From Steinernema hermaphroditum (Eukaryota; Nematoda; Chromadorea; Rhabditida; Steinernematidae), in assembly GCA_030435675.1 (NCBI GenBank), contig CM059621.1, positions 2,294,001-2,358,000 on the forward strand: a DNA stretch of 64,000 bases, in the 5' to 3' direction. Shown piece by piece: positions 44,964-57,632 of the stretch (within the stretch, counting starts at the first letter, position 1; every line of letters starts with the position of its first letter). The translations under genes and the position numbers were made by a program. The notes below the pieces were generated by a model. That model was given only the letters and a program-made list of their open reading frames with translations. It had not been told where the DNA came from and did not search any database.

Positions 44964-46536
44964 GCACAGAGAACTACGAGCACTCGAGCCTCTAGTAGCC
45001 CTCAGCAAGATCCGCACCTAATTTTAGTTGACACTGTTACCAATTTACAGTATCTGTAATATCATTGCCAAAACAATTGAGTTATGATGTCCTATACTTA
45101 ATTTTCGCTTTGACGCAACAAAATATACGTAAAAATAGGAATATTACTGTGTTTTCGAGTTGTAACTAGAACAGACCTCAAAACATGTCTAGACAGTTCC
45201 GACGTTCAAATTCAAAACGCATTGTTTCACTGCTTAGTCGCACTTTTTCAGGCTGTCTAGGAGCAGGTATGTGAAGACAAAAATAGATGTTTCCTTCCGT
45301 CGACCCTGACAAAAGCCCGCAAAATGAAATCTAAAATGGTCCCCTTTGCGACCGTTATCCGGAAACATACATAATTTTTGTTCTTGTACGTGCTGATATT
45401 AGCAGCCGCTGCTGTGTCATAGGTACCGAACGATAGCTGAGTTGAGTGCTAATAATATTTGCTGGATGCGCCTGTATATCTGCTCAAAGTTGACTTAGGT
45501 CAGTTCCTTATTCGAATTGCCAGAACATGTGCAAATATAGTACGGCATGTTGTTTTCAGTGTCACTAAAACATGCCCATAACCGCGTTAAAAACACGTCT
45601 AGCCGGTGTCCGCTTCCTCACTCATGCATTCCAACGTGTGCGCTCTGTTAGTGTTAGATTTGATTTGCAAGTAGTGAAAGTCTGGCTTCTGAGCTGACAA
45701 AAAGATCCATATCCATTGACCCAGGTTGCTCTATTTGGCTTTAAATCCTTCTCATCTCCTTAGTATTCAACAATAATCTATAGTAATGACACCCTTCCTA
45801 CATGGCTTGAGTGTCGTGCCTGTGCAGTTCAGTACACTTTTTTTAAAGCAAATCGCAACCCTCTGGACTACTACCTCTTTCGAACCACGTTGCCAAAAAA
45901 CTGGATCGATATGCAAAAAACAAGTCTTCAAAATCCATGTTGACATATGCATGGAAGTGTGCGTATGACATGACGGAAATCCGATAATCCTTGCTTACGT
46001 ACGTTCAGGAAAACGGCTACTTCGAAACAACAATTACTCATCCTTCCCTGTCACATAACATGATATTTATATGTCTAAAAAAGGTCGTGTTGCGCGTATT
46101 CTGTGAAAGTGTTCTTACTCGAGCTTCCTGGATATACTCTATCTTTCTTTTAGAAGAGCATTTGATGATATGTTCCCATTCCACTACCTTCTGTAAACCA
46201 CGACATCAAAACAAAAGACATATATGAGCAAAAGTGGCAATTTTGAATTGATTGCTCCCAGTGGAAACGCCGCTTTGGGGACAGCCTCATTCGAGCATAA
46301 ACCCCTAACTTGTTCGCCTCTTTTCAACTCTGCCCTTCAGGCGCTATTTTGGATCTTTCTGTCGAAAACAGGAAGCTTGACATACGCGTGACGCAGTGTG
46401 GAGTCGCGCCATTGTTCGTGATTTTCTATTAAAGTTCGCGGATCAGCGGTCATTCACAATCTATGTATCTCGTCATGCTCATCACTACCTGTTCGCTGAA
46501 TATACACGGCTTTATCCACCTTGTTTCAGAAAGGCA
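44964..46536. other. Intergenic
   Basis: No supported gene. TTTTAGAAGAGCATTTGATG near 46148 resembles the start of m11 and may be a relic of a microprotein gene. Confidence 0.4.
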
Positions 46537-46692
46537 ATGATCTCCGACGATACCAACGCCTTAATTCTCGTCAACGTTGCGCTGATCTGCATAATTGCCC
46601 TGATGAACGTCGCATGCACGTTCTATCTAATTTGTTCGATGAGACGGAGTAGTTCTGGAGAAGATTTAGAAAGCCTCATCGACGATGTTTAA
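46537..46692 (+). CDS. Single-pass membrane microprotein m12, 51 aa
   Basis: MISDDTNA, helix about residues 8-33 (NVALICIIALMNVACTFY), YLICSMRR-type stop-transfer, acidic tail ending LESLIDDV. ATG 7 nt after TTGTTTCAG. Paralogue of m11; the N-terminal MISD is shared with m4. AATAAA at 46731. Confidence 0.8.
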   Translation: MISDDTNALILVNVALICIIALMNVACTFYLICSMRRSSSGEDLESLIDDV

Positions 46693-47981
46693 TGCTCATG
46701 TTTTCAACTGCTTTGTACATATTTCCGCGAATAAAGCTCCTTTATCAGCGCAGGGTTGAGTGTATTACCAAGTCAGATCTTTCAGTGGGAGGATAGAATG
46801 CCACTCATTTGCAATTCATGGCCCGTCGGCTACTTTCTAATTGACATATCCAAAATAGCCGATCTGGAAAATCTGATATTCCTTGAACTACATTATTTTA
46901 AGATCATGTGCACGTGTGACATTTCGACTACTTTAGGGTTAGCTACATGTCCTGATTCGTAAAATTATTCTTCGTTTCAACAGTCCTTTTTAGATCTTCA
47001 CTTGATTCGGCACGGAGATTGGGAAAAGGAATTTCCAGATGCTCGAGTTCCCCTAGCCCAAGCACAGCCTTTAATACCAGAACTGGTGGAGACGGAGAAT
47101 TTTGGACGATAAGCAATCTATTCGCAAGTATCGATTGAATTTCAGCGTGCAGTTCGATACCTGCCGCCTAAATCATACGCATTAGCGATTTTCGCGCCCA
47201 AAACTCTGTACGAATGGCTAGTATTCGGCTATAGGTAAATGCCCACCGACGAAATAGCAACATTTCTGTTGAATACTTCCGCAAGAATCAAATCAGAAAC
47301 GATGTCTGAGATTTTGAAGAGGCAAAGACGAACGCGCTTTGGAAGATTGCAGCGCGCACGTATGCACTCCAGTCAAAGAGCATGCATCGACGTCATGGAA
47401 TTATGACACATCTCAAAGATCGCGTGTAGTTTCTATCTCATGCCATCATCGATAAGCTGCTTCTAATGCGTCTGCAATTGAGCAAAACATTTGGAGACTT
47501 ATAAACTTGGACAGTTAACTTCAAGATAGGAATCGAAACCGTTGAGAAAAAGGCCTGTTGCAAATTCGACTAAAACAAGACTCTATCACCGTTGGCATTC
47601 TTTGAAGGAGAAATGTGCTGTCCAGAACAACTCATGCTATACAGAAGATGGAACCTATTGTCCGCCAGATATAGTAGCCGCCGGAGAAAAGAACGAAAAG
47701 GCCACGAAAGGACCTTCCCAGTGATGAACAGTTCCTGAAGGTTCTACGACCAAGGGACATGTGCTCTCCATCGCAGTGCTGATACATCATAAGTAATTTG
47801 TTGATTTATCTTGATCAGCACCTTCCTTTTCGTTGGTCTGTCTAGTTCTCACTGCTTCATTGTGCTACCGTATTAAGTTCATTCATTTTCCTGGTGAATG
47901 CAGAACCTTTCTTTTGTCATTTTATTTTGGCAATACACCATTATTACTATTACTATTATTTAAGAAAGCATTAATACTCGT
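46693..47981. other. Intergenic
   Basis: No supported gene. An exon-like open stretch after TCCTTTTTAG (46991-47111) is open in two frames but has no partner exons. Confidence 0.35.
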
Positions 47982-48320
47982 TCATAGAAGATACAGTTCG
48001 TAGCGCCTGTGAATCACCGTCCTTAAAAGCCCAGTCGCTTCAACAAATGACGTAAAAACACCTAAAATATTGTAATGTAAATATTCTACAGTACACTTTG
48101 GGAACCTCTTAGCTCTCAGATGTCGTAGAGCTGAAAAACGCGGACCAGGAAGACGAATTGTTCCAGTCGCAATTCCACCAGCCTCGCCATCTGCATCGTC
48201 TGTTCTAAATTTCCATGCCCATAAATACGGTAACCAATATACTACTTACAGATCGATGTCTTGAGGGCAGAATACAAGTACTGTGATGAGAATGCAGAGC
48301 ACCAGCGATGCAGCCTTCAT
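47982..48320 (-). CDS. Small secreted protein, 97 aa
   Basis: Exons 48250-48320 and 47982-48204, 45-nt GT-AG intron that joins in the only long open phase. Signal peptide MKAASLVLCILITVLVFC. Mature part begins TDDADGEAGG and has a basic LRHLRAKR site that could be a proprotein cleavage site. A TATATATA box lies 22-30 nt before the ATG, so this gene seems to use its own promoter with a very short leader. AATAAA about 60 nt past the stop. Function unknown; could be a peptide precursor. Confidence 0.5.
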
Positions 48321-48743
48321 GAATACAGTAACCAACCGAGCTATATATAGGCGAATGATGGTCTGATTGAGGCGCGCGACGTCTTAAACGACGCAGCTTA
48401 ATGCGAGCACACTTCCTCGAAAAATGCGTGGCCGCGGCGCGGATTCGGAAGAAGAAGTGACGTAGTTTGGTCTTATTAGCAGTCAACGCGAGTGTGGCAT
48501 TTATTTTTGGTGTGTTGGACAACGAGGACGGCGGAAGTTCTTGTTTACACGGGTGTAAAGTTTACAAGGAAGTTCAAAATAAGCATACCGATGAAGATCA
48601 CCGCCAAGGAACCTTTGCGCGATGCTCATTTTAGGCAGTAATTTTAGGGACCACAGTCTAAGTTTCACTTTGCTGTGAATTTATATAGAACAAAAAGTTC
48701 TATAGTTAACGCTTAAATAAACGTAAATTAAATAAATAAAATA
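48321..48743. other. Intergenic
   Basis: Promoter side of the small secreted gene (TATATATA at 48343), otherwise nothing recognised. Confidence 0.4.
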
Positions 48744-49090
48744 AACGCCTAATAAACGCGGTTGCGCGCGAATTCGCACGTTCTAGGCGGTAAAAGCCAA
48801 GTAGCGCCGCGGACGGCAAGATTGGTGTTCAGAAAATAAGGTAAAAATTACTTAAAACTGTGAAGAAACGCAAGACCTAGTAGCATCCCCAGAGACATAG
48901 TGGTAGTAGACCGGTTTGATCTCAACTGTCTGTGTGGTTCATTGCGAACGCGTTTCGTTTATAAGCGGGCAGTGACGGGTTCGATCCCCTTAGGGGTCCT
49001 CAATTTGTGTTGGTGTTTTCCCGTGCTCACAGAGAAAAACACACCATACCGAACCCACCGTTTCGGGTTACCCGACAGTCAAAGGGCTGA
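48744..49090 (+). repeat. tRNA-derived SINE copy C
   Basis: AATAAACGCGGTTGCGCGCG, AAGCCAAGTAGCGCCGCGGA, A-box-like TGTGGTTCATTGCGAACG (48933), B box GGGTTCGATCCCC (48978), tail with ACCGAACCCACCG. Lies just past the 3' end of the Na+/H+ exchanger gene. Confidence 0.85.
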
Positions 49091-49255
49091 ACCTGAACAT
49101 GAAATGAAATATCGAGTCCAACATGCATGTATAACTGTCCCACGGAATCGGGTCGAGAGAACCCCTTTCAACGCGGCTTTTTAAGAAATTTACATGTAAT
49201 TTCATCTTTCATAACTCATTCACAACAAATAGTAGTTTACAAATTGTACACGTAT

Positions 49256-52200
49256 TCAAATCTTGTTGTTGTCTCCCACGCTTCTGGACCGAGGAAGCCG
49301 AACCCCACTGCATTGTGGTCTTTCGACATCTGGTGGATAAGCATCGACCGACGATGTCTCTGGATCATTGCGATGCACTCTCTAGAGAAGCGTTCTGCTG
49401 GCTTTATCATGTTTGCAATCACTTACATGAAGATTTGTGTCCGACATGGAAGTACTTGGCCTCACCATAGCCTCCATGTAGTCATCTTCGATATCGGAGT
49501 CATCATCGCCGTTATACTCGAATTGGGCGTTTCGCATTTCTACCAATTTTCTATCCAACAGCTGACTAAACATGGTGTAGAGGGCTTCAGTGTTTTGCGA
49601 GTCGGCCATGTACTGAAATCTACAATTTAGTATAGGTTAGTGGAACACGTTGCAACCTTTTCGAGTTCATTTTTTAAGCTTTTCTTCCTATCAACAGCGT
49701 CAAGATCGTTCCCGCTTTTCGTCGCTTTTTTATTACCGTCACTCTTGAAAGCACTGTTGGCATAGGCGGCTACCGTACTCCTCAACATTTCCGGGCAAAT
49801 CGACTCTCGTTTTCTCTCAACGATCCTCTTATTTTTCTTGGTCATGTCCAGTGCCTCCCTCAGCGTGATCTTATTGTAGGCGCGGATAATTTTCGATGCG
49901 TCGAATCGATTCTGTTTGATGTGTTTGACGAGCAGAGGCCGAAGAATCTTGGCGTTGAAGCGCTCGTAGGCGTCGCGGACGTAATTGCGTCCTTTCTGAC
50001 CCGCGATGTCTTCCACTCCGGCCATTGTGTAATCGAAGTACTGAAAACAGGTTCGATCACGTGCGAACAACATTCATCTTACCCTGGTGTAAATGCTTTC
50101 CAATAGGGTCTCTTGGCGGTCATCGGCTTTTTCAACGTCCAGCCAGTGGACCAAGGGGCGAATGGTGATGCCCTACAACAAGAATAATACTAATGACACC
50201 GGCAATCTTCTGGTCCTCAAGCGATAGCCGGAGGTTTTTTTATTCCAGAGCCAAGGATGTACGGATAACCAGTACCAAAATGTAACTCGCAAGAGAACCG
50301 CCCATCGATCATAACGTGACGCGCTTGGTGGTAGTCCCGCCACGACATGCCTGATCGACCAAGAAAACAAGATGGGTAATCAAGTCGGTCATGTTATTGT
50401 AGATGTTAATGCTTGTTAGTCGATAAAAAATCTTTGGTAGAGTGTTTCCACTTTGTTGCGAGGATGAGAAAAAATCGGTGTTTGATCGGTGTTTATTATT
50501 AGAGCGGTTTGTGGCCGATGGGGCCACTATAGGGGGTTCCCTTGCTAGTTGAATGTTAAGAGAACGGAAAAGAGATTGGAATTGCTCAACTGTTACCCAC
50601 CTGCAAAAATACAGTGAAATAAATAACAGCAATGCACGCCGTTACAAACATATTTTTAGCCGCTATAGTCTCGGGAAGAGAAACGACAAGACCGAAGGCA
50701 ATAGCGCCTCGAAGGCCTCCATAGGAGAGAATAAATTGATCGACGAAGGAGAACTTCTTCTTACGGAATCTATTCAAAACGGCGCACTGAATAACAACAC
50801 CTAAATACGGTATATCCTTACTGATTAAGTCACGATGATCCTACCAATTGCTCGATAAATTAAGCAAAACGCTATAGTCAAAATGACGAACCATAAATCC
50901 CAATGCTGAGCACTTGAAATCGTCGACAAGCCAAGGAACATGAAAATGATTGTCTCTGTGCATTGTGCCAGCATTTTAGTGAAATATTTAACTGAATTGG
51001 CCGCTGAGTGGGAGATGTTCTCCTTTACATATTGCTTCATGCAAATACCACACGCGACGATCCTAAATTTCGATCCGTTTGATTGTAAAAAATGCTTCTT
51101 ACGCAAGGATAGAAGAAAGTCCGAAAATTTCAGCCGTTAAGTATGAGATGTACGGTACGACAAATATGAAGACAGGAGCCAAAATCTTCACTCGGTCAGT
51201 GTATCTAGGAATGTGGATGAAGGAAAGGCAAGTTGATGAAAAGAGCTTACTTGGTGACGAAGCTGCAAGCCAGGGCAAACGCCACGCCAATCAGCGTTCC
51301 GCCAAAAGCGATAACAATGAACGAGAGACCACCGGCTGCGTAGTCAGTAGGTGTGAGGTTGTCTTCACCGATGTCGACGAATTTTTTGAACATTTGATAG
51401 AGTACCTGAAGCAGTGAGAAATGTAATAAAGTTTATGCGTTATTTCGAAGGTATCCTTCTAATCAGCGCCAGTGGAAGAGGCCACCAATGATGCTAATGA
51501 AGTACGAAATCTAATCGAATCCGAGGCCAGACTTGTTGAATGCCCAAGAACCCATTGAGTTCAAGTTCGAGTTTCATGTCTTATGTCCGGGCCAGTAACA
51601 TTGAGAAATGTCATATGTCTACACATTTGTCTCTCAGGGTATCTATTGCCAAGGGACTCCACCAATGTCGAAATTGAGTCCGAAATTCTCATACGAAATG
51701 TCCGGGTCCGGACTTAATACCCAAGAGCTCATTGAGTCCAATTTCGAGTCTCGCGTCCGGACCAATGGGTTCGGGCTCGTTTTCGGAATCATCTCCATCT
51801 CTGATCAACACCCTATGAGTACTGGGTTCTCTGTTCTCAATACCTGGCAAGTCGATCTTTTTTAACTTATCCAAGGAACTCTAAATTCCCTATTTGCGGT
51901 GCATTTTAGAATGCATTTATAATTACACTATATTGAAAACTTACCACAGTGACACCATCGTTGAACAATGCTTCACCGAAAACGTTCACAAACAGGAACT
52001 CATTGACATGTATCTCCTCAAAAACAGCAATCACTGCTACCGGATCCACAGCTGATATGAGCGAGGCAAAGAGAAGAATTTCAAAAGCACTAAACGGAAC
52101 GGAGAACAAGTTGAACTGACCAAGAAGGTACAGTGAACCACCTGAATATTTCCATATCTTCATCACGAACTATCATTCTACTCACCAATAGCTATGGTAT

Positions 52201-52755
52201 TCCATATAGTCCCAACGATGGCAAACAACATCACAGAATCCAAATTTTCGAACAGCGCCCTATTTGGCATGAAATACCCTGGAGACAGTAAGCTTCCGCT
52301 TCCGCAAATAAACCGTCCTACCTGATTCAAAAATAATGGGTGGAAGTAGGTATAAGAAGAAAACGGCCGATTCCAGAGAAAAGAGTCTATCGTCGACGTG
52401 TAGCTGCTGCAGAGCATATCCCACTCCTAGCCCTACTACAATAAGCAGAGCCGAGTCAGGAAATGCATCTCCAAACTTCTTTGATATGTGAAACACTAAA
52501 TGACACTTAAAGAGTGTCTGTGATGTAGACACACTTACAGATCTTAGCAACACTTGCCAATACTATCCATACTGCTATCGTGTAGGGTGTTTTGACATGT
52601 TCCCAATTAAATGATACAACCTAAAACTTATTGTCACAAGAAACGTCATGCCCACGTCGCCCTACCTCAAAGTGAGTGGAATTTTTATGTGACGCCGGAA
52701 CCGTAGTAAAGAGTAATGATAGGCAAATAATGGAAATAAGCGAGATGCGCCCCAT
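49256..52755 (-). CDS. nhx: Na+/H+ exchanger, NHE/NHX type
   Basis: Thirteen exons: 52666-52755, 52539-52620, 52322-52495, 52186-52278, 51945-52141, 51251-51405, 51103-51204, 50845-51062, 50601-50800, 50083-50172, 49657-50040, 49427-49612, 49256-49381; they sum to exactly 698 codons. Electroneutral exchange of Na+ for H+ across the plasma membrane. Signal peptide in exon 1. Diagnostic segments: [16 protein letters not shown] (amiloride-site region), [59 protein letters not shown] and [20 protein letters not shown]. The cytoplasmic tail is long, basic then acidic ([15 protein letters not shown]), ending [10 protein letters not shown], typical of regulated NHEs. Introns 51406-51944 and 50173-50600 hold repeats. 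The exact orthologue is not assigned. Confidence 0.93.
51490..51790. repeat. GAGTCC-rich direct repeat in an exchanger intron
   Basis: Two related stretches: around AAGAACCCATTGAGTTCAAG TTCGAGT (51545) and AAGAGCTCATTGAGTCCAAT TTCGAGT (51722), spaced by about 175 bp. Similar GAGTCC/TTCGAGT wording occurs at 3350-3400 and 55050-55120. Confidence 0.6.
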
Positions 52756-55730
52756 TTTAACAATCGCGCATTAGATGAGGGATACCTGAAAATTGCAGAA
52801 TGCACGTAGCCTATATCAAGTTCGTGATTGATCAAGAAGTGTCCCATACGAAATAGTTGTTTTCGCACAGTTGGTAACACGAAACAAAATATTTGTAGTG
52901 CCAACAAGGGAACGTGTTTTGCTTGTAGGCACTCCCATTGTAACATACATTCAGTACTTACGCGATCTGTAAAATTGAACCAATGAACCAATCCGAGCCG
53001 AGTTGGGCAGTCCCATAGGCATCGTCTTTTATTTGTAGTGCCTATTTGCAACGAACGGTGTCTTTTATACTTGGGACAATTGCGACTATTTGCAAAGAAC
53101 GGTGCGAACAGAGCACACGAAGAAAGATAAAGGACATGTGGCATGGGGCATCTTGATTCGACGCGAATTGATACAGTGACTAATCCGGAAAGCCCAATCC
53201 GAGCCAGTTCACTTGGTTCCTGAGTCAATCCGAACCTACTACCCTCTCCTATAGATATCCTTATTTAGTTTAAGACCGACTCTTCGTGAGGAATGGCGCG
53301 AAAAGAACAAAAGCACTGTAGACTCGACAATACGACAGGTATCTTTCTAAGTTCACCTCATCCTAAGCTTAGAAGCTAATGGGCCCTCTATGAACGCACA
53401 CGTAAGGCATCTTGTCTAAGGTTGGTTCTAGGCATCAGAGCTTTCAGTATGCCCGTCATAAATGAGCCGCTGGTATTATATTCCTTTAAAAAAAACTGAT
53501 GTGCGCCAAAGACAAACGACAGAAGTTGTACCTCTTCGTAGATGTCTTTTTTCAGCTTGAACATTAAATGCGGTCAGCGCATGAACCCATCAAAGTACGA
53601 CTTTTTTGCAGTCTGCTCATCACATGACATCATTCCATTTTACAGTAGCAAGAAATCCAAGTATCACTGGCGCTTCTAAGACACGCGCCTCACCCAGAGA
53701 TGCCAATTGGATTCACAAGAGCAAGACTCAGCTGAGCCGAGCCGAGCGATTCGGATTGCGAAATTTTACAAAGTCGGCAATGTGGTCTTGACCTTTTCTA
53801 GATTGAACCCAGCACTTAAAATAAAGCAAACTTTAAAAATCCCCATACTGTCAAAACAATACACGTTAACCAAGATAAAGATCCCACAGAAAGAGACACT
53901 AAATCGAATGAATAAGAAAGATCGCGGCGCTAAAAATAGGTCACTTCACTGGATTACGGAACAGACGGGAAACAGCCGATAGCTGACGGTCTCATAAAAA
54001 GGAACAGGCAACGCGACGAAGAATATATTTGAATAATGTCTGAATCGTGAACCGTAATAATAAGTATTAGCGCAAATTTATGAGGAACATTAGAAAATCG
54101 AAAACAACAGTGTACATCTTCTCATAGCGGTGTCATTAACTAATTGAACGTCCTTGACGACGGCTGATGATCGCTTTAAACTAACCACAGGTCGTCTAAC
54201 TAGTTTGCTTCGCGCGACATAATTCGTCAAAGGGCAAACGGCTGATGTGAACGGTATGTTGCGGCGCGTGGTTTTAAAAGGCCAATGATAGAGCAGAGAT
54301 GACGTTGGGTTAGAGGCAGTTTACACTGACGGTTCCAAACCTGTCCGGTAAATGAGCTCTTTAACGTTGATGGATCTGAAAATTACTGGGCGATCAAAAA
54401 GTGCTGCAAGAAGTTCAAAATCTACCGAGAATGTATAGTAGGTCTCAAAACAAAACGAGGCTCATGAAAATGAGAACCGGTAGGTATAATATTCAGGAAC
54501 ATAACACGTTCAGCACATTGAAAGTACAGCCCTAGATTCTCAGGACGCGACTGGTCTCCGGTCCTCCTGAAAGACGAGCCAGATGACTGGGTACAGGACG
54601 ACTTTAGAACAGGTCGTCTCAGTGCAACAGGAAATATTGCATCAGTTGTAATAAATGTACGAACTTAACATGAATGAACGCATGATAGGATGATACGAAA
54701 CATGAAAAAATACCGACAAGCGCAGGTTCTGAACGTGTGTTTAAAAGTGGATCTCTTTTAAAAAGTCACTTACTATATTTAGTCAATTATACTATACTTA
54801 TGTACATTTGTGTCTTAAAATGCAAATCTTCCAATAGTGCTGATTGGGAATACACGATGAATTTTGCGGTGCTATCTATATCTTTGTAAATGACGAACAC
54901 GGCCAAGTCCACAAATCGTGATCTTTTGTGGGCAGGAGTCTTAACTTTGACTGATTGATTATGACCGGTCAACCTTAGGTCTCTCACTGTTTTTTTTTTA
55001 ATGTAACGACCCTGATATTGAGTTTTTTTGTCTTTTTTTTTCGGAGTACACGATGAGTCCGAATTCCGAATCCAGTGCTGGAAAATGAACCCAGAATGTC
55101 ATCGAGTTCGAATCCATGTTAATGCCACTGGGGTAATGGGCCACTGTAGCGCAAAGATTGAAGTACAATTAGGTATTAGAATCCGAACTTAAGCTGACAA
55201 AATCACAGGCCTTGTTATCTAATAAACTGCACTGTTGCCTTGTAAAGGACCCTACTTATAATATCATATCTATCAACGAACTACACATAGATGGCTTTAG
55301 GACACATCCCATTTAATGAATGAGTTGTAGTTTGCATCTCCGCGCAACATATACTGAAAGCATTTGGTCCATGATTGGCTCAGATTGGCCAGAGTGGCTC
55401 CGGTTCAGCTGATATATCCGTCGCTATTGCTGTCGCGTTGTCATAAAGTGAGGTTGTTTCTAAACTGCCCTCACACTCTTTTCTCGATTACAGTCAGACC
55501 TCATTGGCGCTGACATCAACGACCAAAACTCTCCCGTGAACATGCACTTCCTTATTGGCCGTGCGCACAGAGAACCGGATAAGAATAGACGCTACATGCG
55601 CAGTCAAGAGATCCTTAAGTGTTTCCTCTCTCCAAAGTTACTCAAAGATCATTGAAATGTTTTATAATGAGGATTTTGTTTGAACTGCTGCATCTTAAGC
55701 ACATGGCGAGAGAATAAGACTTTGCTAATG
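52756..55730. other. Gene-poor stretch
   Basis: No supported gene. Scattered CCGAGCCGAG motifs (52995, 53735) and a GAGTCC patch at 55050-55120. Confidence 0.45.
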
Positions 55731-56545
55731 CTAACCCAATCGCTTCTTATTAACACCAGCTACACAACAATACTCAAGCAATTCGGTGTCTGTCGCAGTT
55801 GGCGCCTTTTCCATCCAGTGCTTGAAGCACTTTTTGCAAAATTCCGGAGCATTGTAAAGAGAAGCAGGCAGGGGCCGTAGGTCAATAGGACTGTCCACCT
55901 CCATTATGGGTTCGGCAGACATAATGTGGTTTCGACGATCGATTTGATCTTCTTCTTCGTGAAGAATGGGTGATGCTGCAATAGATCACTTTGCATCAAA
56001 AAAAAGAGATGGTGCAACTTACGTTCGACTTCGATCTGCTTGGGCCGCTTGAATTCATCCACGTACTTCTTAGGCAATGGTGGAGGATCTAGCGGCGGTC
56101 TCGGAATCTTCTTCATTTCGTCTCTGTGCTTTTTAGGTACGATTACAGCTTCCAGAGGGAGTTTAGGAGAAAGAAGAAACCGCGATGAGACGGAACTGCT
56201 TCGGTCGCTGGTGCCAACATGTACGGAAGGACGCATCTTCCGAAGACGGAAATTTCCTTCATTTCGGAATTTTCGGTTTCTTTCTTAACAGCATCGAAGT
56301 TTGTATAGTGAAATATTACAAAAACTTGCCTGTATATGATGATACTTTGTACACAGTCTTCTTTTTAGATGTTGTATTCGGTGGATGATCCACAGGTACT
56401 AAGTTCAACTTTCGTCTACTTATTCCCATCTGTTTCTTCATTGGTCTTCGCTTCTTTTTAGACTTCACGTCCGCATATAGAGCTTTTGGTTTATGACTTG
56501 AGAAGTCACTATCGCCTCTCGCTTTTTCCGAAAGGGATGGATTAT
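55731..56545 (-). CDS. Basic protein of unknown function (5' end unresolved)
   Basis: Exons 56330-56545, 56023-56283 and 55731-55975 join in frame, about 240 aa. The first intron uses a GC donor (ATACAG/GCAAGT). The N-terminal part is Lys/Arg-rich (SKKKRRPMKKQMG, a candidate nuclear localisation signal), the middle Pro/Lys-rich (RPPLDPPPLPKKYVDEFKRP), and the C-terminal part has CKKCFKHWMEKAP and EYCCVAG, a possible small zinc-binding or helical fold. No ATG upstream of the first exon was found in frame; an internal ATG at about 56432 is possible with trans-splicing. The family is not recognised. Confidence 0.65.
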
Positions 56546-57632
56546 CTGAAAGTACGAATTGGTTAGCTCACGGAGAGATGTATGAACGTATTTATCTTAT
56601 TCCCTCTGATCCGAATGAACTGTATTTCATATCGATAAAATGAGATTTGAATGGTCAATAAGAGGCCACATTCGAGGGGCACTCATAAAGCGATCGAGAT
56701 GAGAAGAACCGCTAATTTAGATATCAAAACACTGCCTGTCTCCGATGCATGATCATCCATTTCCATCACATTCCCATCCTTGCACGGTACTTAACTTAAA
56801 ATGGAACAGGCTATCATCTTCCAATTCAACAATCCCATTTGGAACGCTGTCCGGTTGTGCAGTTTTTTCCCGAGCAATTATGCCGAATTACCATTTCTTC
56901 GCGCGCGCACTTCTTTTGACCTCACGCGCTTTTAGCGTTCGTCTCCTGATTGAAACATTTCACGAATTTTTGGAGAAATGAAGGCACCTGTCGGGCGGTT
57001 AGCAAAGGCCGGTTTGGGATGATCAGATTCGATAAGTAATTAAACCACTTCTTCTAGCCATCTAGCCCATCATTTGTGTTAGTGGTGATGGTTTGTCCAC
57101 TGGCTCTCGCCAAATGAGTTCAGTGAATGGTTGTTCTTGATCTTTCGTGTTGCCCGCAACGATAGACCCGGCTTCCAAAAAGTTATCAACAAGATTATGG
57201 AGTTAAAAACAAATGAGATCACTTTTTTACCCGCTCCCACAGCAGCGAAAACATGTGTCCCCAAAATGTCACCATCCATCCAGGCAATACGACAGTTGTT
57301 CATGCGCCGTTCTTTCTAAACGAAAACCCTTTCCCACCATTGTTAGAGCGCACATGAGAGGCATTGAACACATTCATTTCCAGTGGTGCTTAATATAGGT
57401 TAGAGCAACTTCTAAGTTCCTCTGATACCAATGCCGATTTAGTGAAAACTGGAGAACATCATAGGTGCAGATGCAATATGAGATTGTTTTGTTAAATGAT
57501 ATAAATAACCTCGCTAGGATCATACGCGGAAATGTAATATGAGATCACTAGATATTATGATACAAATATTGTTCTGCTAAATGATATAAATAAATACATT
57601 TTTTTCTTGTTTTCTTATAAGTCATAAGAAGA
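56546..57632. other. Intergenic
   Basis: Retroposon fragment at 57095-57180. An AT-rich stretch at 57480-57600 repeats ATTTATATCATTTA-type wording twice on the minus strand. No gene supported. Confidence 0.4.
57095..57180 (+). repeat. Retroposon fragment (5' part)
   Basis: GTCCACTGGCTCTCGCCAAA TGAGTTCAGTGAATGG matches the 5' parts of copies at 33490 and 25230. Confidence 0.5.

Noticed and set aside
47542..47724. 60-codon Cys-containing frame
   Set aside because: Begins at TTG, has no ATG and no matching upstream exon.
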